DNA of 64,000 nucleotides from Arthrobacter sp. ISL-65 (GCF_018613795.1 NZ_JAGGPN010000022.1:1-64000); one strand, 5' to 3'. Counted from the stretch's first letter, positions 1-9,587 are shown. Translations and numbers: made by a program. The notes: a model not told the origin generated them from the sequence alone.

Positions 1-1
1 C

Positions 2-520
2 CACGAGAACCCGGCCGGCATTGTCCTGACCCGCCAGAACATCCCCACCTACGAGCGTGGCGAGGGCGCGGCCGAGGGTGACACCTTCGGCTCGACCGCA
101 GGCGTCGCCAAGGGCGGATACATCCTGGCTGAGGCGTCCAAGGACGGCAAGACCGTGGACGCGCAGGTCATCCTGATCGGCACCGGCTCGGAAGTGCAGC
201 TGGCCGTCCAGGCCCGCGAAGCACTGCAGGCCGAAGGCATCGCAGCCCGCGTGGTTTCCATGCCGTGTGTCGAGTGGTTCAACAAGCAGGACGCCGCCTA
301 CCGCGAGGCAGTCCTGCCTGCAGCGGTCAAGGCCCGCGTTTCAGTTGAAGCCGGCCTGTCGCAGGGCTGGCGCGAGTTCGTCGGCGACGCCGGCCGCTCC
401 GTCAGCCTCGAGCACTACGGCGCATCCGCCGACTACAAGCGCCTGTTCCAGGAATTCGGCATCACGGCAGAGGCTGTTGCCGCCGCCGCCAAGGATTCCC
501 TCGCCGGACTCCAGTCCTGA
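2..520 (+). CDS. tkt: Transketolase, C-terminal part (5' end outside window)
   Basis: The frame is open from base 2 to the TGA at 518-520, so only the last ~172 residues of the enzyme are present. Transketolase moves two-carbon ketol units between sugar phosphates with thiamine diphosphate in the non-oxidative pentose phosphate pathway. Visible signs are the start [13 protein letters not shown], the pair [12 protein letters not shown] / [14 protein letters not shown] and the C-terminal [15 protein letters not shown], all typical of the C-terminal transketolase domain that helps bind the substrate phosphate. The next gene, tal, starts 29 bases downstream in the same direction, so tkt is the first visible gene of a pentose phosphate operon. 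The identification is secure; the upstream part cannot be judged. Confidence 0.95.
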   Translation, partial: HENPAGIVLTRQNIPTYERGEGAAEGDTFGSTAGVAKGGYILAEASKDGKTVDAQVILIGTGSEVQLAVQAREALQAEGIAARVVSMPCVEWFNKQDAAYREAVLPAAVKARVSVEAGLSQGWREFVGDAGRSVSLEHYGASADYKRLFQEFGITAEAVAAAAKDSLAGLQS

Positions 521-549
521 CAGCACCCCACAGTTCAAGGAGATTAGAA

Positions 550-1668
550 ATGACTAGCACTCCCACCCAGCAGCTTTCCGACGCCGGAGTTTCCATCTGG
601 CTCGATGACCTCTCCCGGGGCCGTCTGAAGACCGGCACGCTGCAGAAGCTGATCGAAGAGAAGAACGTTGTGGGTGTCACCACGAACCCCAGCATCTTCC
701 ACGCCGCCATCACCTCCGGCACGGACTACGACGCCACCATCGCGGCTCAGGCAGCTGCCGGCGCCTCCATCGAAGAGACCATCTTCGAGATCACGACGAC
801 GGACGTCGCCGATGCCTGCGACCTCTTCGCCCCGGTCGCTGCGGCGACCAAGGGCGTGGACGGCCGCGTCTCCATCGAGGTGGACCCCCGCCTCGCCTGG
901 GACACCGCAGGCACCATCGCTGAAGCAAAGCACCTTTACAAGAAGGTCAACCGCGACAACGTCCACATCAAGATCCCCGCCACCCTTGAGGGCCTGGAAG
1001 CCATCACGGCAACCCTGGCCGAGGGCATCAGCGTCAACGTGACTCTGATCTTCTCGCTGGAACGCTACCGCGCCGTCATCAACGCCTTCCAGAGCGGCCT
1101 GGAGCAGGCCAAGGACAACGGCCACGACCTGTCCACGATCCACTCCGTCGCCTCATTCTTCGTCTCCCGCGTGGACACCGAAATCGACAAGCGCCTGGAC
1201 GCGATCGGCACCGACGAAGCCAGGGCCCTCAAGGGCAAGGCCGGCGTTGCCAACGCTCGCCTCGCCTACCAGGTTTACGAAGAGCTGTTCTCCACCGAGC
1301 GCTGGGCCGTGCTCGCCGAAGCCGGCGCGCTGCCGCAGCGTCCGCTCTGGGCTTCCACCGGTGTGAAGGACCCGGCTTACCCCGACACCCTCTACGTCAC
1401 CGAGCTCGTTGCTCCGCACGTCGTGAACACCATGCCGGAGAAGACCCTGGACGCCACATTCGATCACGGCGTGGTCACGGGCGACACCGTCACCAACGGC
1501 TACGATGAAGCGAACGCCACCCTCAACGCCCTTGATGCCCTCGGTGTGTCCTACAACGAGGTGGTTGCCCTGCTGGAATCCGAAGGCCTGGACAAGTTTG
1601 TTGCCAGCTGGAAGGAACTCCTGGCAGACGTTGAAGGCGCCCTCGCCACCGCACGGAAGGCTTCCTAA
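550..1668 (+). CDS. tal: Transaldolase
   Basis: 372 residues, the usual length of the actinobacterial (long) transaldolase. It transfers a dihydroxyacetone unit from sedoheptulose-7-phosphate to glyceraldehyde-3-phosphate. The N-terminal [13 protein letters not shown] motif (about residues 42-54) is diagnostic, and the Schiff-base lysine is K141 in [12 protein letters not shown]. The serine/asparagine-rich strand [13 protein letters not shown] follows. The ATG at 550 is preceded by AAGGAG at 537-542 with a good spacer. It lies between tkt and pgi (6-base gap to pgi) in the pentose phosphate operon. Confidence 0.97.
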   Translation: MTSTPTQQLSDAGVSIWLDDLSRGRLKTGTLQKLIEEKNVVGVTTNPSIFHAAITSGTDYDATIAAQAAAGASIEETIFEITTTDVADACDLFAPVAAATKGVDGRVSIEVDPRLAWDTAGTIAEAKHLYKKVNRDNVHIKIPATLEGLEAITATLAEGISVNVTLIFSLERYRAVINAFQSGLEQAKDNGHDLSTIHSVASFFVSRVDTEIDKRLDAIGTDEARALKGKAGVANARLAYQVYEELFSTERWAVLAEAGALPQRPLWASTGVKDPAYPDTLYVTELVAPHVVNTMPEKTLDATFDHGVVTGDTVTNGYDEANATLNALDALGVSYNEVVALLESEGLDKFVASWKELLADVEGALATARKAS

Positions 1669-1674
1669 CCCAAC

Positions 1675-3309
1675 ATGAGCACACTCAGCTACGACGCCAC
1701 CGGTTCCGCCCGGAAGGCTCTTGAGCAGCACCTGCCCGCCCTCGTGGAAGATCGCGTGGCCACCCGGATCTTCGCCAAGGACCACACCCTGTGGGGTCCC
1801 GATGCGGAAGCCGAGTCGGCAATCCGCCTTGGCTGGGTCGAGGCGGCCACCGTCTCCCGGCCCCTGGTGGACGGCATCCTGGAACTCCGCGATGCCCTGA
1901 AAGCGGAGGGTGTTACCCGCATTGCCCTCTGCGGCATGGGCGGCTCCTCGCTTGCTCCCGAAGTCATCGCCGGCACCGCTGGCGTCGAGCTGACTGTGCT
2001 GGACAGCACCGATCCCGAACAGATCGGTGCTGCCCTCGCGGACCGCCTCGCTGAAACCGCGATCGTGGTTTCCTCGAAATCCGGTTCAACCCTGGAAACC
2101 GATTCGCAGCGGCGGATCTTCGAACACGCCTTCACCGAGGCCGGTCTCGATGCGAAGAGCCGGATCATCGTGGTCACGGATCCCGGGTCCCCGCTGGACA
2201 AGGCCTCACGCGAGGCCGGCTACCGCGCAGTCTTTAACGCGGACCCGAACGTGGGCGGCCGCTACTCGGCGCTGACGGCCTTCGGGCTCGTCCCGTCCGG
2301 CCTGGCCGGCGTGGACATCGCGGCCCTGCTGGACGAGGCTGAAGAAGCCGCAGAGATCCTTAACGAGGACGCTCCCGAGAACATCGGGCTGGTCCTGGGC
2401 GCCGCCCTGGGCGGCACCAACCCGCTGCGCGACAAGATCGTCATCGCGGAGGACGGCTCCGGCATCGTGGGATTCGCTGACTGGGCCGAACAGCTCATCG
2501 CTGAATCCACGGGCAAGCTCGGCACCGGCGTCCTGCCGGTTGTGGCCGGCCCGGATGCCCCGGAAGTCACTTCCGGCGCTGAAGACATCCTGGTGGTCCG
2601 CCTCGTCAGCACGGATACCAACGTCGAACTGGGCGAGAACGAAGTTGCCATTGCCGGCGGCCTCGCCTCGCAGATGATGGTGTGGGAATTCGCCACCGCT
2701 GTGGCCGGGCGCCTCCTGGGCATCAACCCGTTTGACCAGCCCGACGTCGAAGCCGCCAAGGTGGCCGCCCGCGGACTGCTGGACGCCCAGCCGGAGCCGA
2801 CGCCCGCCAATTTCACCGACGGTGCCATCGAGGTGCGCGGTGGCGAGTGGCTCGGCGACGCGACCACCGCAGCAGCCGCGGTCTCTGCACTGCTGGCACA
2901 GCTGGGCAGTGACGGGTACCTGAGCGTCCAGGCCTACTTCGACCGCCTGGCCTACGCACAGCTCGAGGGCGTCCGGGACGAACTCGCTGCCGTGAGCGGC
3001 CGACCGGTCACCTTCGGCTGGGGGCCCCGCTTCCTCCACTCCACCGGCCAGTTCCACAAGGGCGGCCCCGCCATCGGCGTATTCCTGCAGGTCACTGCGG
3101 CGTCGGCCCAGGACCTCGCTATTCCGGAGCGTCCGTTCACCTTCGGTGAGCTGATCGCCGCCCAAGCCGCCGGCGACGCCCAGGTGCTCAGCGAGCACGG
3201 CCGGCCCGTCCTGCGCCTGCACCTCACCGACCGCGCAGCGGGTGTCGCCCAGCTGCAGGAGATCGTTTCGTCGCTTGCCGGCAAGGCCGCGTCCGCCACT
3301 GAGAGCTAA
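1675..3309 (+). CDS. pgi: Glucose-6-phosphate isomerase (actinobacterial operon type)
   Basis: 544 residues. It interconverts glucose-6-phosphate and fructose-6-phosphate and so joins glycolysis to the pentose phosphate pathway. The protein has two SIS-type sugar-phosphate domains: ALCGMGGSSLAPEVI and VVSSKSGSTLETDSQRR in the first half, FHKGGPAIGVFLQ near the C terminus. It resembles the divergent Pgi found in tal-pgi-zwf operons of actinomycetes rather than the classical E. coli-like Pgi, so its exact kinetics are inferred from context. The ATG lies 6 bases after the tal stop, suggesting translational coupling. Confidence 0.9.
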   Translation: MSTLSYDATGSARKALEQHLPALVEDRVATRIFAKDHTLWGPDAEAESAIRLGWVEAATVSRPLVDGILELRDALKAEGVTRIALCGMGGSSLAPEVIAGTAGVELTVLDSTDPEQIGAALADRLAETAIVVSSKSGSTLETDSQRRIFEHAFTEAGLDAKSRIIVVTDPGSPLDKASREAGYRAVFNADPNVGGRYSALTAFGLVPSGLAGVDIAALLDEAEEAAEILNEDAPENIGLVLGAALGGTNPLRDKIVIAEDGSGIVGFADWAEQLIAESTGKLGTGVLPVVAGPDAPEVTSGAEDILVVRLVSTDTNVELGENEVAIAGGLASQMMVWEFATAVAGRLLGINPFDQPDVEAAKVAARGLLDAQPEPTPANFTDGAIEVRGGEWLGDATTAAAAVSALLAQLGSDGYLSVQAYFDRLAYAQLEGVRDELAAVSGRPVTFGWGPRFLHSTGQFHKGGPAIGVFLQVTAASAQDLAIPERPFTFGELIAAQAAGDAQVLSEHGRPVLRLHLTDRAAGVAQLQEIVSSLAGKAASATES

Positions 3310-3324
3310 GGCACTGAATAAACC

Positions 3325-4884
3325 ATGCCAGATACTTTGAATGGCAGAAGGTCAGCGGTCCGGTCCGGGAATCCTTTGCGGGATCCGCGGGACCGGCGGT
3401 TGAACCGGATTGCCGGGCCGTCCTCGCTTGTGCTCTTCGGAGTCACGGGGGATCTGGCCCGTAAGAAGCTCATGCCTGCCGTGTATGACCTTGCCAACCG
3501 TGGCCTGTTGCCGCCGAGTTTCGCTTTGGTGGGTTTCGGCCGGCGGGACTGGGACAACGAGGATTTCGCGGCGGAGGTGAAGGACGCGGTGAAGTCCTAT
3601 GCCAGGACGCCGTTTGATGAGGCGGTCTGGAACCAGCTCTCCGAGGGCATCCGCTTCGTGCAGGGCGCGTTCGACGACGATGCCGCGTTTGAGCGGCTCG
3701 GCGAGACGATCAGGGAACTCGACGGGAACCGCGGTACCCGCGGGAACCACGCGTTCTACCTCTCGATCCCGCCGAAGGCGTTCGAGCAGGTCTGCCGGCA
3801 GCTGTCCAAGCACGGCCTGGCGCAGGCCGAGGGTGAGAAGTGGCGCCGCGTGGTGATCGAGAAGCCGTTCGGGCACGACCTCGAGTCCGCCCGGCAGCTG
3901 AACGGCATCGTGGAGTCGGTGTTCCCGCAGGACGCGGTGTTCCGGATCGACCACTACCTGGGCAAGGAAACGGTGCAGAACATCCTGGCGCTGCGGTTCG
4001 CGAACCAGCTGTTCGAGCCGCTGTGGAACGCGAACTACGTGGACCACGTGCAGATCACCATGGCCGAGGACATCGGCACCGGCGGCCGGGCCGGGTATTA
4101 CGACGGTGTGGGCGCGGCCCGGGACGTGATCCAGAACCACCTGCTGCAGCTGCTGGCGTTGACGGCGATGGAGGAGCCGATTTCCTTCAACGCCGATGAC
4201 CTGCGGGCGGAGAAGGAAAAGGTCCTCGCCGCCGTGAGGCTCCCGGAGGACCTGTCCACGCATTCGGCCCGGGGGCAGTTCGCCGGCGGCTGGCAGGGCG
4301 GGGAGCAGGTGCAGGGGTACCTGGAGGAGGAGGGCATCCCGGCCGATTCCACCACCGAAACCTACGCCGCGATCCGGGTGGACATCAACACCCGCCGCTG
4401 GAACGGGGTGCCGTTCTACCTGCGCGCCGGGAAACGGCTGGGCCGGCGGGTCACGGAGATCGCGGTGGTGTTCAAGCGGGCACCGAACCTGCTCTTCCGT
4501 GACCACGGCGATGATGATTTCGGGCAGAACGCGGTGGTGATCCGGGTCCAGCCCGATGAAGGCGCGACGATCCGGTTCGGGTCCAAGGTCCCCGGCACCC
4601 AGATGGAAGTGAGGGACGTGACCATGGACTTCGGCTACGGGCACTCGTTCACCGAGTCCAGCCCCGAAGCCTACGAGCGGCTGATCCTGGACGTGCTCCT
4701 GGGTGAGCCGCCGCTGTTCCCGCGGCACGAGGAAGTGGAGCTGTCCTGGAAGATCCTGGACCCCTTCGAAGAGTACTGGGCCGGGCTGGGTGAACAGCCC
4801 GAGCCGTACGCGCCCGGCAGCTGGGGCCCGGCCTCGGCCGATGAGCTGCTAGCCCGCGACGGACGCACCTGGAGAAGGCCATGA
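3325..4884 (+). CDS. zwf: Glucose-6-phosphate dehydrogenase
   Basis: 519 residues, normal for the family. It oxidises glucose-6-phosphate to 6-phosphoglucono-lactone with reduction of NADP, the entry step of the oxidative branch. The nucleotide-binding motif is GVTGDLARKK (residues 39-48). The active-site signature RIDHYLGKE is complete at 207-215, with the catalytic histidine. No strong ribosome-binding site precedes the ATG at 3325, and the arginine-rich first 30 residues are weakly constrained, so a slightly later start is possible. The last 4 bases overlap opcA (ATGA), which fits the need to co-produce the assembly factor. Confidence 0.97.
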   Translation: MPDTLNGRRSAVRSGNPLRDPRDRRLNRIAGPSSLVLFGVTGDLARKKLMPAVYDLANRGLLPPSFALVGFGRRDWDNEDFAAEVKDAVKSYARTPFDEAVWNQLSEGIRFVQGAFDDDAAFERLGETIRELDGNRGTRGNHAFYLSIPPKAFEQVCRQLSKHGLAQAEGEKWRRVVIEKPFGHDLESARQLNGIVESVFPQDAVFRIDHYLGKETVQNILALRFANQLFEPLWNANYVDHVQITMAEDIGTGGRAGYYDGVGAARDVIQNHLLQLLALTAMEEPISFNADDLRAEKEKVLAAVRLPEDLSTHSARGQFAGGWQGGEQVQGYLEEEGIPADSTTETYAAIRVDINTRRWNGVPFYLRAGKRLGRRVTEIAVVFKRAPNLLFRDHGDDDFGQNAVVIRVQPDEGATIRFGSKVPGTQMEVRDVTMDFGYGHSFTESSPEAYERLILDVLLGEPPLFPRHEEVELSWKILDPFEEYWAGLGEQPEPYAPGSWGPASADELLARDGRTWRRP

Positions 4885-5822
4885 TCGTAGACCTGCCCAA
4901 CACCACCACCTCCACCGTTTCCAAGAAGATCCAGTCCCTGCGCGAGCAGGGCGGGGTGATCGCGCTCGGCCGGGTCCTGACCCTCGTGGTGGTCACCAAA
5001 TCCGGGCTCGAGGAAGAAGCGATCGAGGCCGCCAACGAGGCCAGCCGGGAACACCCCTGCCGGATCATCGTGCTCGCCGACGCCGGCTCAGCGGCGCCGA
5101 ACCGGCTCGACGCGCAGATCCGGGTCGGCGGGGACGCCGGCGCCTCGGAGGTCATCGTGCTGCGCGGTTTCGGGGAACTCGCCGAGGAATCCGAGTCCCT
5201 CGTCGCCGCGCTGCTGCTGCCCGACGCCCCGATCGTGGCCTGGTGGCCGCACGGGGCACCCAAGAACGCGTCCGAAACCTCGATCGGACGGATCGCGCAC
5301 CGCCGGATCACCGACTCGGCGAACGAGGCCGAACCCCAGGTCGCGCTGGAAAACATCCGCAACACCTACAAGGCCGGCGACACCGACCTCGCCTGGACCC
5401 GGCTGACGAACTGGCGCATCCAGCTCGCCGCCGTCCTGGACCAGGCCGACACCTCGCCCGTGACCGCCGTCGCGGTCGAAGGCGCCTCGGACTCGCCCAG
5501 CACCATCCTGCTCGCAGCCTGGCTGACTCTGTCCCTGGACGCCCCCGTCACGATCGTCGCGGACCCCGCAGGCACCGGCATCCGCCGGGTCCGGCTCACC
5601 CGGACCAGCGGCGACGTCCAGCTCTTCCGCCCCGGCCTCTCCATCGCCGAACTCACCCAGCCCGGCCAACCCGCACAACGCATCTCCCTCCCACGACGCA
5701 GCCTCCGCGACTGCCTCGCAGAAGAACTCCGCCGCCTCGACCCCGACGAGGTTTTCGGCGAAGTGATTACTATTGGACTGCCACGTACCAATCTAAGGAG
5801 TGTCCGTCCCAGTGAGCGCTGA
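4881..5822 (+). CDS. opcA: Glucose-6-phosphate dehydrogenase assembly protein OpcA
   Basis: 313 residues. OpcA is an allosteric partner and assembly factor of glucose-6-phosphate dehydrogenase, known from cyanobacteria and actinobacteria. The protein begins MIVDLPNTTTSTVSKKI and contains the family blocks APIVAWWPHGAP and RIAHRRITDSA; it is cytosolic with no membrane segment. It starts inside the zwf stop codon (ATGA overlap) and its own end overlaps pgl by 11 bases, so zwf-opcA-pgl look translationally coupled. No catalytic motif is expected or seen. Confidence 0.95.
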   Translation: MIVDLPNTTTSTVSKKIQSLREQGGVIALGRVLTLVVVTKSGLEEEAIEAANEASREHPCRIIVLADAGSAAPNRLDAQIRVGGDAGASEVIVLRGFGELAEESESLVAALLLPDAPIVAWWPHGAPKNASETSIGRIAHRRITDSANEAEPQVALENIRNTYKAGDTDLAWTRLTNWRIQLAAVLDQADTSPVTAVAVEGASDSPSTILLAAWLTLSLDAPVTIVADPAGTGIRRVRLTRTSGDVQLFRPGLSIAELTQPGQPAQRISLPRRSLRDCLAEELRRLDPDEVFGEVITIGLPRTNLRSVRPSER

Positions 5823-6630
5823 GCCCAGAGTAAGCATCCATCCTGACTCTTCCGTCCTCATGGCCGCTATTGCGGCCCGACTGATCACCAAGCTCGTGGA
5901 TGTGCAGGACCGATTCGGTGAAGCAACAGTGGTGCTTACCGGCGGCACGGTGGGCATCGGAACGCTGAAGGCAGTAGCCGACTCCCCTGCCGCCCCCGCG
6001 GTGGACTGGGCCAAAGTGAACTTCTGGTGGGGCGACGAACGCTTCGTCGGCTCCCAGGACCAGGACCGCAACGCGCTCCAGGCCCAGGAAGCACTCCTGA
6101 AGCACATCAACGTTGATCCCGAGCGCGTCCACGTGCCCGGCTCGACGGATGACTTTGAAACGCCGGAACAGGCTGCAGAGGACTACGCACAACGCCTCAG
6201 TGATGCGGCAGCGGCCGAGCATGCCGCGGATGCTTCGGACGACCGTCCCGAGGAGCCCGGCCGGCTTCCCCGGTTCGACGTCGTCCTGCTCGGTGTGGGC
6301 CCGGACGCGCACGTTGCGTCCCTGTTCCCGGAACAGGGCGGCATCCGCGAGAAGCAACTGACTGTGGTGGGGGTCCGCAACTCCCCCAAGCCGCCGCCCG
6401 GGCGCATTTCCCTGACCCTGCCGGCCATCAACACCTCCGCGGAGGTGTGGATGGTGGTCGCAGGCGAGGACAAGGCTGGCGCGGTGGGGCTGGCCCTGGC
6501 CGGGGCCAACCCCGTGCAGGTGCCCGCGGCCGGGCCAGCAGGCCGGTCCCGGACGCTGTGGCTAATCGACGAAAACGCAGCCTCGCGCGTGCCCGAGCAG
6601 CTAGTCAGGAAGGCGCCGGCTGGCTCTTAG
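5812..6630 (+). CDS. pgl: 6-phosphogluconolactonase
   Basis: About 272 residues, DevB/SOL family. It hydrolyses the lactone made by Zwf to 6-phosphogluconate. Family motifs are VLTGGTVGIGTL, VNFWWGDERFVG, and DVVLLGVGPDAHVASLFPE (the GxGxDGH-like block). Two GTG codons are possible: 5800 lies directly on the AAGGAG at 5795-5800 and cannot use it, whereas 5812 has that site 11 bases upstream and gives the usual start MSAEPRVSIHP, so 5812 was chosen. It overlaps opcA by 11 bases and ends the pentose phosphate operon. Its last 30 bases overlap the 3' end of convergent rbpA. Confidence 0.95.
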   Translation: MSAEPRVSIHPDSSVLMAAIAARLITKLVDVQDRFGEATVVLTGGTVGIGTLKAVADSPAAPAVDWAKVNFWWGDERFVGSQDQDRNALQAQEALLKHINVDPERVHVPGSTDDFETPEQAAEDYAQRLSDAAAAEHAADASDDRPEEPGRLPRFDVVLLGVGPDAHVASLFPEQGGIREKQLTVVGVRNSPKPPPGRISLTLPAINTSAEVWMVVAGEDKAGAVGLALAGANPVQVPAAGPAGRSRTLWLIDENAASRVPEQLVRKAPAGS

Positions 6631-6975
6631 CCGCCGCAACGCTCCAGCCAGGACGTCTTCGGCGTCCTGGCTGGAGCGTCTTTCTTTAACGTAATCCAGA
6701 TGACTTTTGAAGCCTTCTTCCTGGGCTTCGCCGGGCACCCCGGCACCGGGGTTGCGCGACGACAGCCGACCGCACTGGCGGCAGTCCCACACGTTCGGAA
6801 TCTGGTCGTCCGGCATCTTAAGAAAAACAGGCCGCGTCTCGTGTCCCATGGCGCACCAATAGGAGACACAAATACGCGGCAGGGGCTCCCCGAGAGGATC
6901 ATCCCCCTGGTTTTTCAATCCGGCCCCTTGAATGACACCCACGCGGGTGCCGCGGAATCCTGAAGAGGAATGCAA
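6601..6975 (-). CDS. rbpA: RNA polymerase-binding protein RbpA
   Basis: About 124 residues. RbpA is an actinobacterial factor that binds the group I/II sigma factor and RNA polymerase and stabilises the open promoter complex. The fold is recognisable by the paired motifs SYWCAMGHETRP and WDCRQCGRL and by the sigma-interaction tail FKSHLDYVKERRS. The TTG at 6975 was chosen because GAGGGAG lies just upstream and the resulting start, MHSSSGFRGTR, matches the usual actinobacterial N terminus; the upstream in-frame ATG at 7029 would add 18 unlikely residues. The 3' end overlaps pgl by 30 bases and carries the pgl terminator hairpin in its codons. Confidence 0.93.
   Translation of the reverse strand: MHSSSGFRGTRVGVIQGAGLKNQGDDPLGEPLPRICVSYWCAMGHETRPVFLKMPDDQIPNVWDCRQCGRLSSRNPGAGVPGEAQEEGFKSHLDYVKERRSSQDAEDVLAGALRRLRASRRLPD
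6641..6690 (+). terminator. Intrinsic terminator of the pentose phosphate operon, inside rbpA codons
   Basis: A perfect 15-bp stem (6641-6655 paired with 6663-6677) with a 7-base loop is followed by GTCTTTCTTT on the + strand, 10 bases after the pgl stop codon. The whole hairpin lies within the 3' coding part of rbpA on the other strand; its arms encode the RbpA residues DAEDVLAGA. On the rbpA strand the hairpin is not followed by a T run, so it should act mainly on pgl transcription. Confidence 0.8.
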
Positions 6976-7061
6976 TATGGGAACTCCCTCGCTACTAATG
7001 GCGGCGCTGCCGTTAGATCCGGTAGCCACAGTCTAGTCCGCAGTTCCGCCTGGCGGCAGGA

Positions 7062-7108
7062 AAAAGCCCGGCCCAATCAGGAACGGATCCTGATCGGGCC
7101 GGGCTTTT
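7062..7108 (-). terminator. Intrinsic terminator after secG
   Basis: Two blocks of 13 and 7 bp pair (7062-7074 with 7096-7108, and 7076-7082 with 7088-7094) with one mismatch and a 5-base loop. On the - strand the stem ends in a T run, as expected for the end of the gap-pgk-tpiA-secG transcript. The A run on the opposite arm would also allow use from the + strand. Confidence 0.85.
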
Positions 7109-7131
7109 CGTGGCACTTGGCTGCGACAGCG

Positions 7132-7389
7132 TTAGGAGTCAGCCACACCTGTGAAGCGCATCAGGAGGCCAAGGGCGATGATGACGACGCCCCAGGTGAC
7201 ACCGAGGATGATGGTGAACCTGTTGAGGTTGCGCTCAGCGACACCGGACGAGGACAGCCCTGAGCTCATTCCGCCGCCGAACATGTCCGACAGGCCGCCG
7301 CCGCGTCCCTTATGGAGCAGGATGAGCAGGGTCAGCAGAAGGCTGGTAATGCCCAGCAGGATCTGCAGAATCACATGAAGAACGTCCAC
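7132..7389 (-). CDS. secG: Preprotein translocase subunit SecG
   Basis: 85 residues with two hydrophobic helices (about 5-25 and 58-78) joined by a Gly/Ser-rich loop that carries the family pattern LLHKGRGGGLSDMFGGG. SecG is the small, non-essential subunit of the SecYEG channel and assists protein export across the plasma membrane. It lies 49 bases downstream of tpiA and is the last gene of the glycolytic operon, an arrangement conserved in actinobacteria. A strong terminator follows. Confidence 0.96.
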   Translation of the reverse strand: MDVLHVILQILLGITSLLLTLLILLHKGRGGGLSDMFGGGMSSGLSSSGVAERNLNRFTIILGVTWGVVIIALGLLMRFTGVADS

Positions 7390-7438
7390 GACGGCCTTTC
7401 CAAAGTTGGTGGATGCGGGAGCGTGCCAAATGAACGGA

Positions 7439-8254
7439 CTAGTCCGTTACGAGGTGGCTCTCGAACTTCACAATATTAGCAAACTCAGCGGGATCAAGGC
7501 TGGCACCGCCCACCAGCACGCCATCGACGTCGCGTTCCTTGAGGATGGCGGCGGCGTTACTGGCCTTGACCGAACCGCCGTACAGCAGGCGGACCTTGCC
7601 GGCCACGTCGGCGTCGAACAGTTCGGTGAGTTCGGCACGGATAGCGGCGCACATTTCCTGGGCGTCCTCCGGGCCTGCCACCTCACCGGTGCCGATAGCC
7701 CAGACAGGCTCATAGGCGACGACGAGCTCGGCGGCCTGCTCGGCGGTGAGGCCTTCGACGTTGGCCCGGAGCTGGTCCAGGGTGTGCTGGACGTGGGTGC
7801 CGGCCTGGCGGATCTCCAGGCCTTCACCGACGCACAGGACGGGGATGACATTGTGGCGGTAGGCCGCCTTGACCTTGGCATTCAGGACTTCGTCCGACTC
7901 AGCGTGGATGGTCCGGCGTTCGCTGTGGCCAACGAGGACGTACTTGCAGCCGAGCTTGTTCAGGAACTGGCCGGAGATGTCGCCGGTGTACGCACCGGAG
8001 TCGAACTGGGACAGGTCCTGGCCGCCGTAGGCGATGTCGAGTTCGTCGCCCTGGACGAGGGTCTGCACGCCGCGGAGGTCGGTGAAAGGCGGGAAGACAG
8101 CGGCTTCCACGCGGCTGTAGTCGTGCTTGGCGTCGGACAGTGTCCAGGCCAGCTTCTGCAGGAGGGTGATGCCCTGGACGTGGTCCATGTTCATCTTCCA
8201 GTTGCCTGCGATCAAAGGCGTGCGGTCAAAGGTGCCGTTGGTTGACGTAGTCAC
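7439..8254 (-). CDS. tpiA: Triosephosphate isomerase
   Basis: 271 residues. It interconverts dihydroxyacetone phosphate and glyceraldehyde-3-phosphate. Catalytic residues are all present: N18 and K20 in AGNWKMN, H110 in VGHSERR and E182 in [11 protein letters not shown]. The GTG at 8254 was preferred over the longer frame because GGAG lies at the right distance and [20 protein letters not shown] is the expected N terminus. It is in the gap-pgk-tpiA-secG operon; a large hairpin separates it from pgk. Confidence 0.97.
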   Translation of the reverse strand: MTTSTNGTFDRTPLIAGNWKMNMDHVQGITLLQKLAWTLSDAKHDYSRVEAAVFPPFTDLRGVQTLVQGDELDIAYGGQDLSQFDSGAYTGDISGQFLNKLGCKYVLVGHSERRTIHAESDEVLNAKVKAAYRHNVIPVLCVGEGLEIRQAGTHVQHTLDQLRANVEGLTAEQAAELVVAYEPVWAIGTGEVAGPEDAQEMCAAIRAELTELFDADVAGKVRLLYGGSVKASNAAAILKERDVDGVLVGGASLDPAEFANIVKFESHLVTD

Positions 8255-8297
8255 GTGTTCTCCAAAACTGCCGGTCAAATGTGCTGATCATGTGAAC

Positions 8298-8341
8298 AGC
8301 CGGCAGGGCGCCTTCGCGGTGCGAAAGGTGCCCTGCCGGCT
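8298..8341 (-). other. Long hairpin between pgk and tpiA
   Basis: A 12-bp perfect outer stem (8298-8309 with 8330-8341) continues inward, through one G-U pair and one bulged A, to about 20 bp with a 3-base loop. It fills the space between the pgk stop (8351) and the tpiA start (8254). On the - strand it is not followed by a T run, so it looks more like an mRNA processing, stability or partial-attenuation element inside the operon than a full terminator. Confidence 0.6.
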
Positions 8342-8350
8342 GGTGTGTCT

Positions 8351-9577
8351 TTAGCGGTCCAGAACGCTCAGGCCGGGAAGTTCCTTGCCCTCAAGGTATT
8401 CCAGGCTGGCGCCGCCGCCGGTGGAAATATGTCCGAACTGGTCATCGGCGAAGCCGAGGGTGCGGACCGCAGCCGCGGAGTCACCACCGCCGACGACGGT
8501 GAACGCGTCCGTCTCCGTCAGCGCCTGGGCGATGGCCCGGGTGCCTGCGGAGAAGGCCTCGAACTCGAAGACGCCCATGGGACCGTTCCAGAACACCGTC
8601 TTGGCGCCCTTGATCTGCTCGGCGAACGCCCGGGCAGACTCGGGTCCGATGTCCAGGCCGATGCCCTGCGCACCGAAGCTGCTGCCTTCGATGGCCTCGG
8701 CGCTGACCGTTTCGTGGTCGGCGTCGGCGGCAAACTTGGCTGCCACCACGACGTCCGTGGGGATCACGAATTCGGTGCCGGCGTCGGCTGCGCGCTTGAG
8801 GTAGTCCTGGACGACCGGGATCTGGTCCTCTTCCAGCAGGCTGCCGGCCACCTTGTGGCCCTCGGCTGCCAGGAACGTGAACAGCATGCCGCCGCCGACC
8901 AGGATGGTGTCAGCCTTGCCGAGCAGGTTGTCGATGACTGCGAGCTTGTCCGAAACCTTCGAACCGCCGAGGACCACAACGTAGGGACGCTGGGTGTCTG
9001 CGGTCAGCTTGCGGAGGACTTCCACCTCGGTGCACACAAGGTCGCCGAGGTACGACGGGAGCCGGGTGGCGACGTCGTAAACGCTGGCGTGCTTACGGTG
9101 GACGGCGCCAAAGGCGTCGTTCACAAAAGCACCGTTTTCACCGGTGAGTCCCACCAGTTCGTCGGCGAACGCGCCACGCTCGGCCTCGTCCTTGCTGGTC
9201 TCGCGTGCGTCGAACCGCACATTCTCGAGCACCAGCACCTGGCCGTCCTGCAGCGCAGCTGCCTGCTCCTTGGCAGAGGACCCCACCGTGTCCTCCGCGA
9301 GGGAGACAGGGAAGGAAGCCAGCTCGGCCAGGCGGGCAACCGCCGGCTTGAGCGAGTACTTGTCTTCAGGGGCGCCCTTGGGGCGGCCGAGGTGGGCTGT
9401 TACCAGCACGCGGGCACCGGCGTCCGTGAGCTTTCCCAGCACTGGCAGTGAGGCCCGGATGCGGCCGTCGTCAGTCACTGTAGAGCCGTCGAGCGGCACA
9501 TTCAGGTCACTTCGTACCAGAATGTACCGCCCGCGGACACCTTCAGCGATCAGTTCGTTGAGGGTGTGAGATGTCAT
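8351..9577 (-). CDS. pgk: Phosphoglycerate kinase
   Basis: 408 residues, normal length. It transfers the acyl phosphate of 1,3-bisphosphoglycerate to ADP. Substrate and nucleotide signatures include the N-terminal [32 protein letters not shown] and the C-terminal [13 protein letters not shown] ... [13 protein letters not shown]. The ATG at 9577 gives the standard start [13 protein letters not shown]; the open frame extends upstream into the gap gene but that part is not conserved protein. Only 10 bases separate it from the gap stop codon, indicating coupling. Confidence 0.97.
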   Translation of the reverse strand: MTSHTLNELIAEGVRGRYILVRSDLNVPLDGSTVTDDGRIRASLPVLGKLTDAGARVLVTAHLGRPKGAPEDKYSLKPAVARLAELASFPVSLAEDTVGSSAKEQAAALQDGQVLVLENVRFDARETSKDEAERGAFADELVGLTGENGAFVNDAFGAVHRKHASVYDVATRLPSYLGDLVCTEVEVLRKLTADTQRPYVVVLGGSKVSDKLAVIDNLLGKADTILVGGGMLFTFLAAEGHKVAGSLLEEDQIPVVQDYLKRAADAGTEFVIPTDVVVAAKFAADADHETVSAEAIEGSSFGAQGIGLDIGPESARAFAEQIKGAKTVFWNGPMGVFEFEAFSAGTRAIAQALTETDAFTVVGGGDSAAAVRTLGFADDQFGHISTGGGASLEYLEGKELPGLSVLDR

Positions 9578-9587
9578 GTAGCTAACC

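Noticed and set aside
3352..4728. 458-codon open frame on the - strand opposite zwf
   Set aside because: Composition-driven shadow; glucose-6-phosphate dehydrogenase motifs are intact on the + strand.
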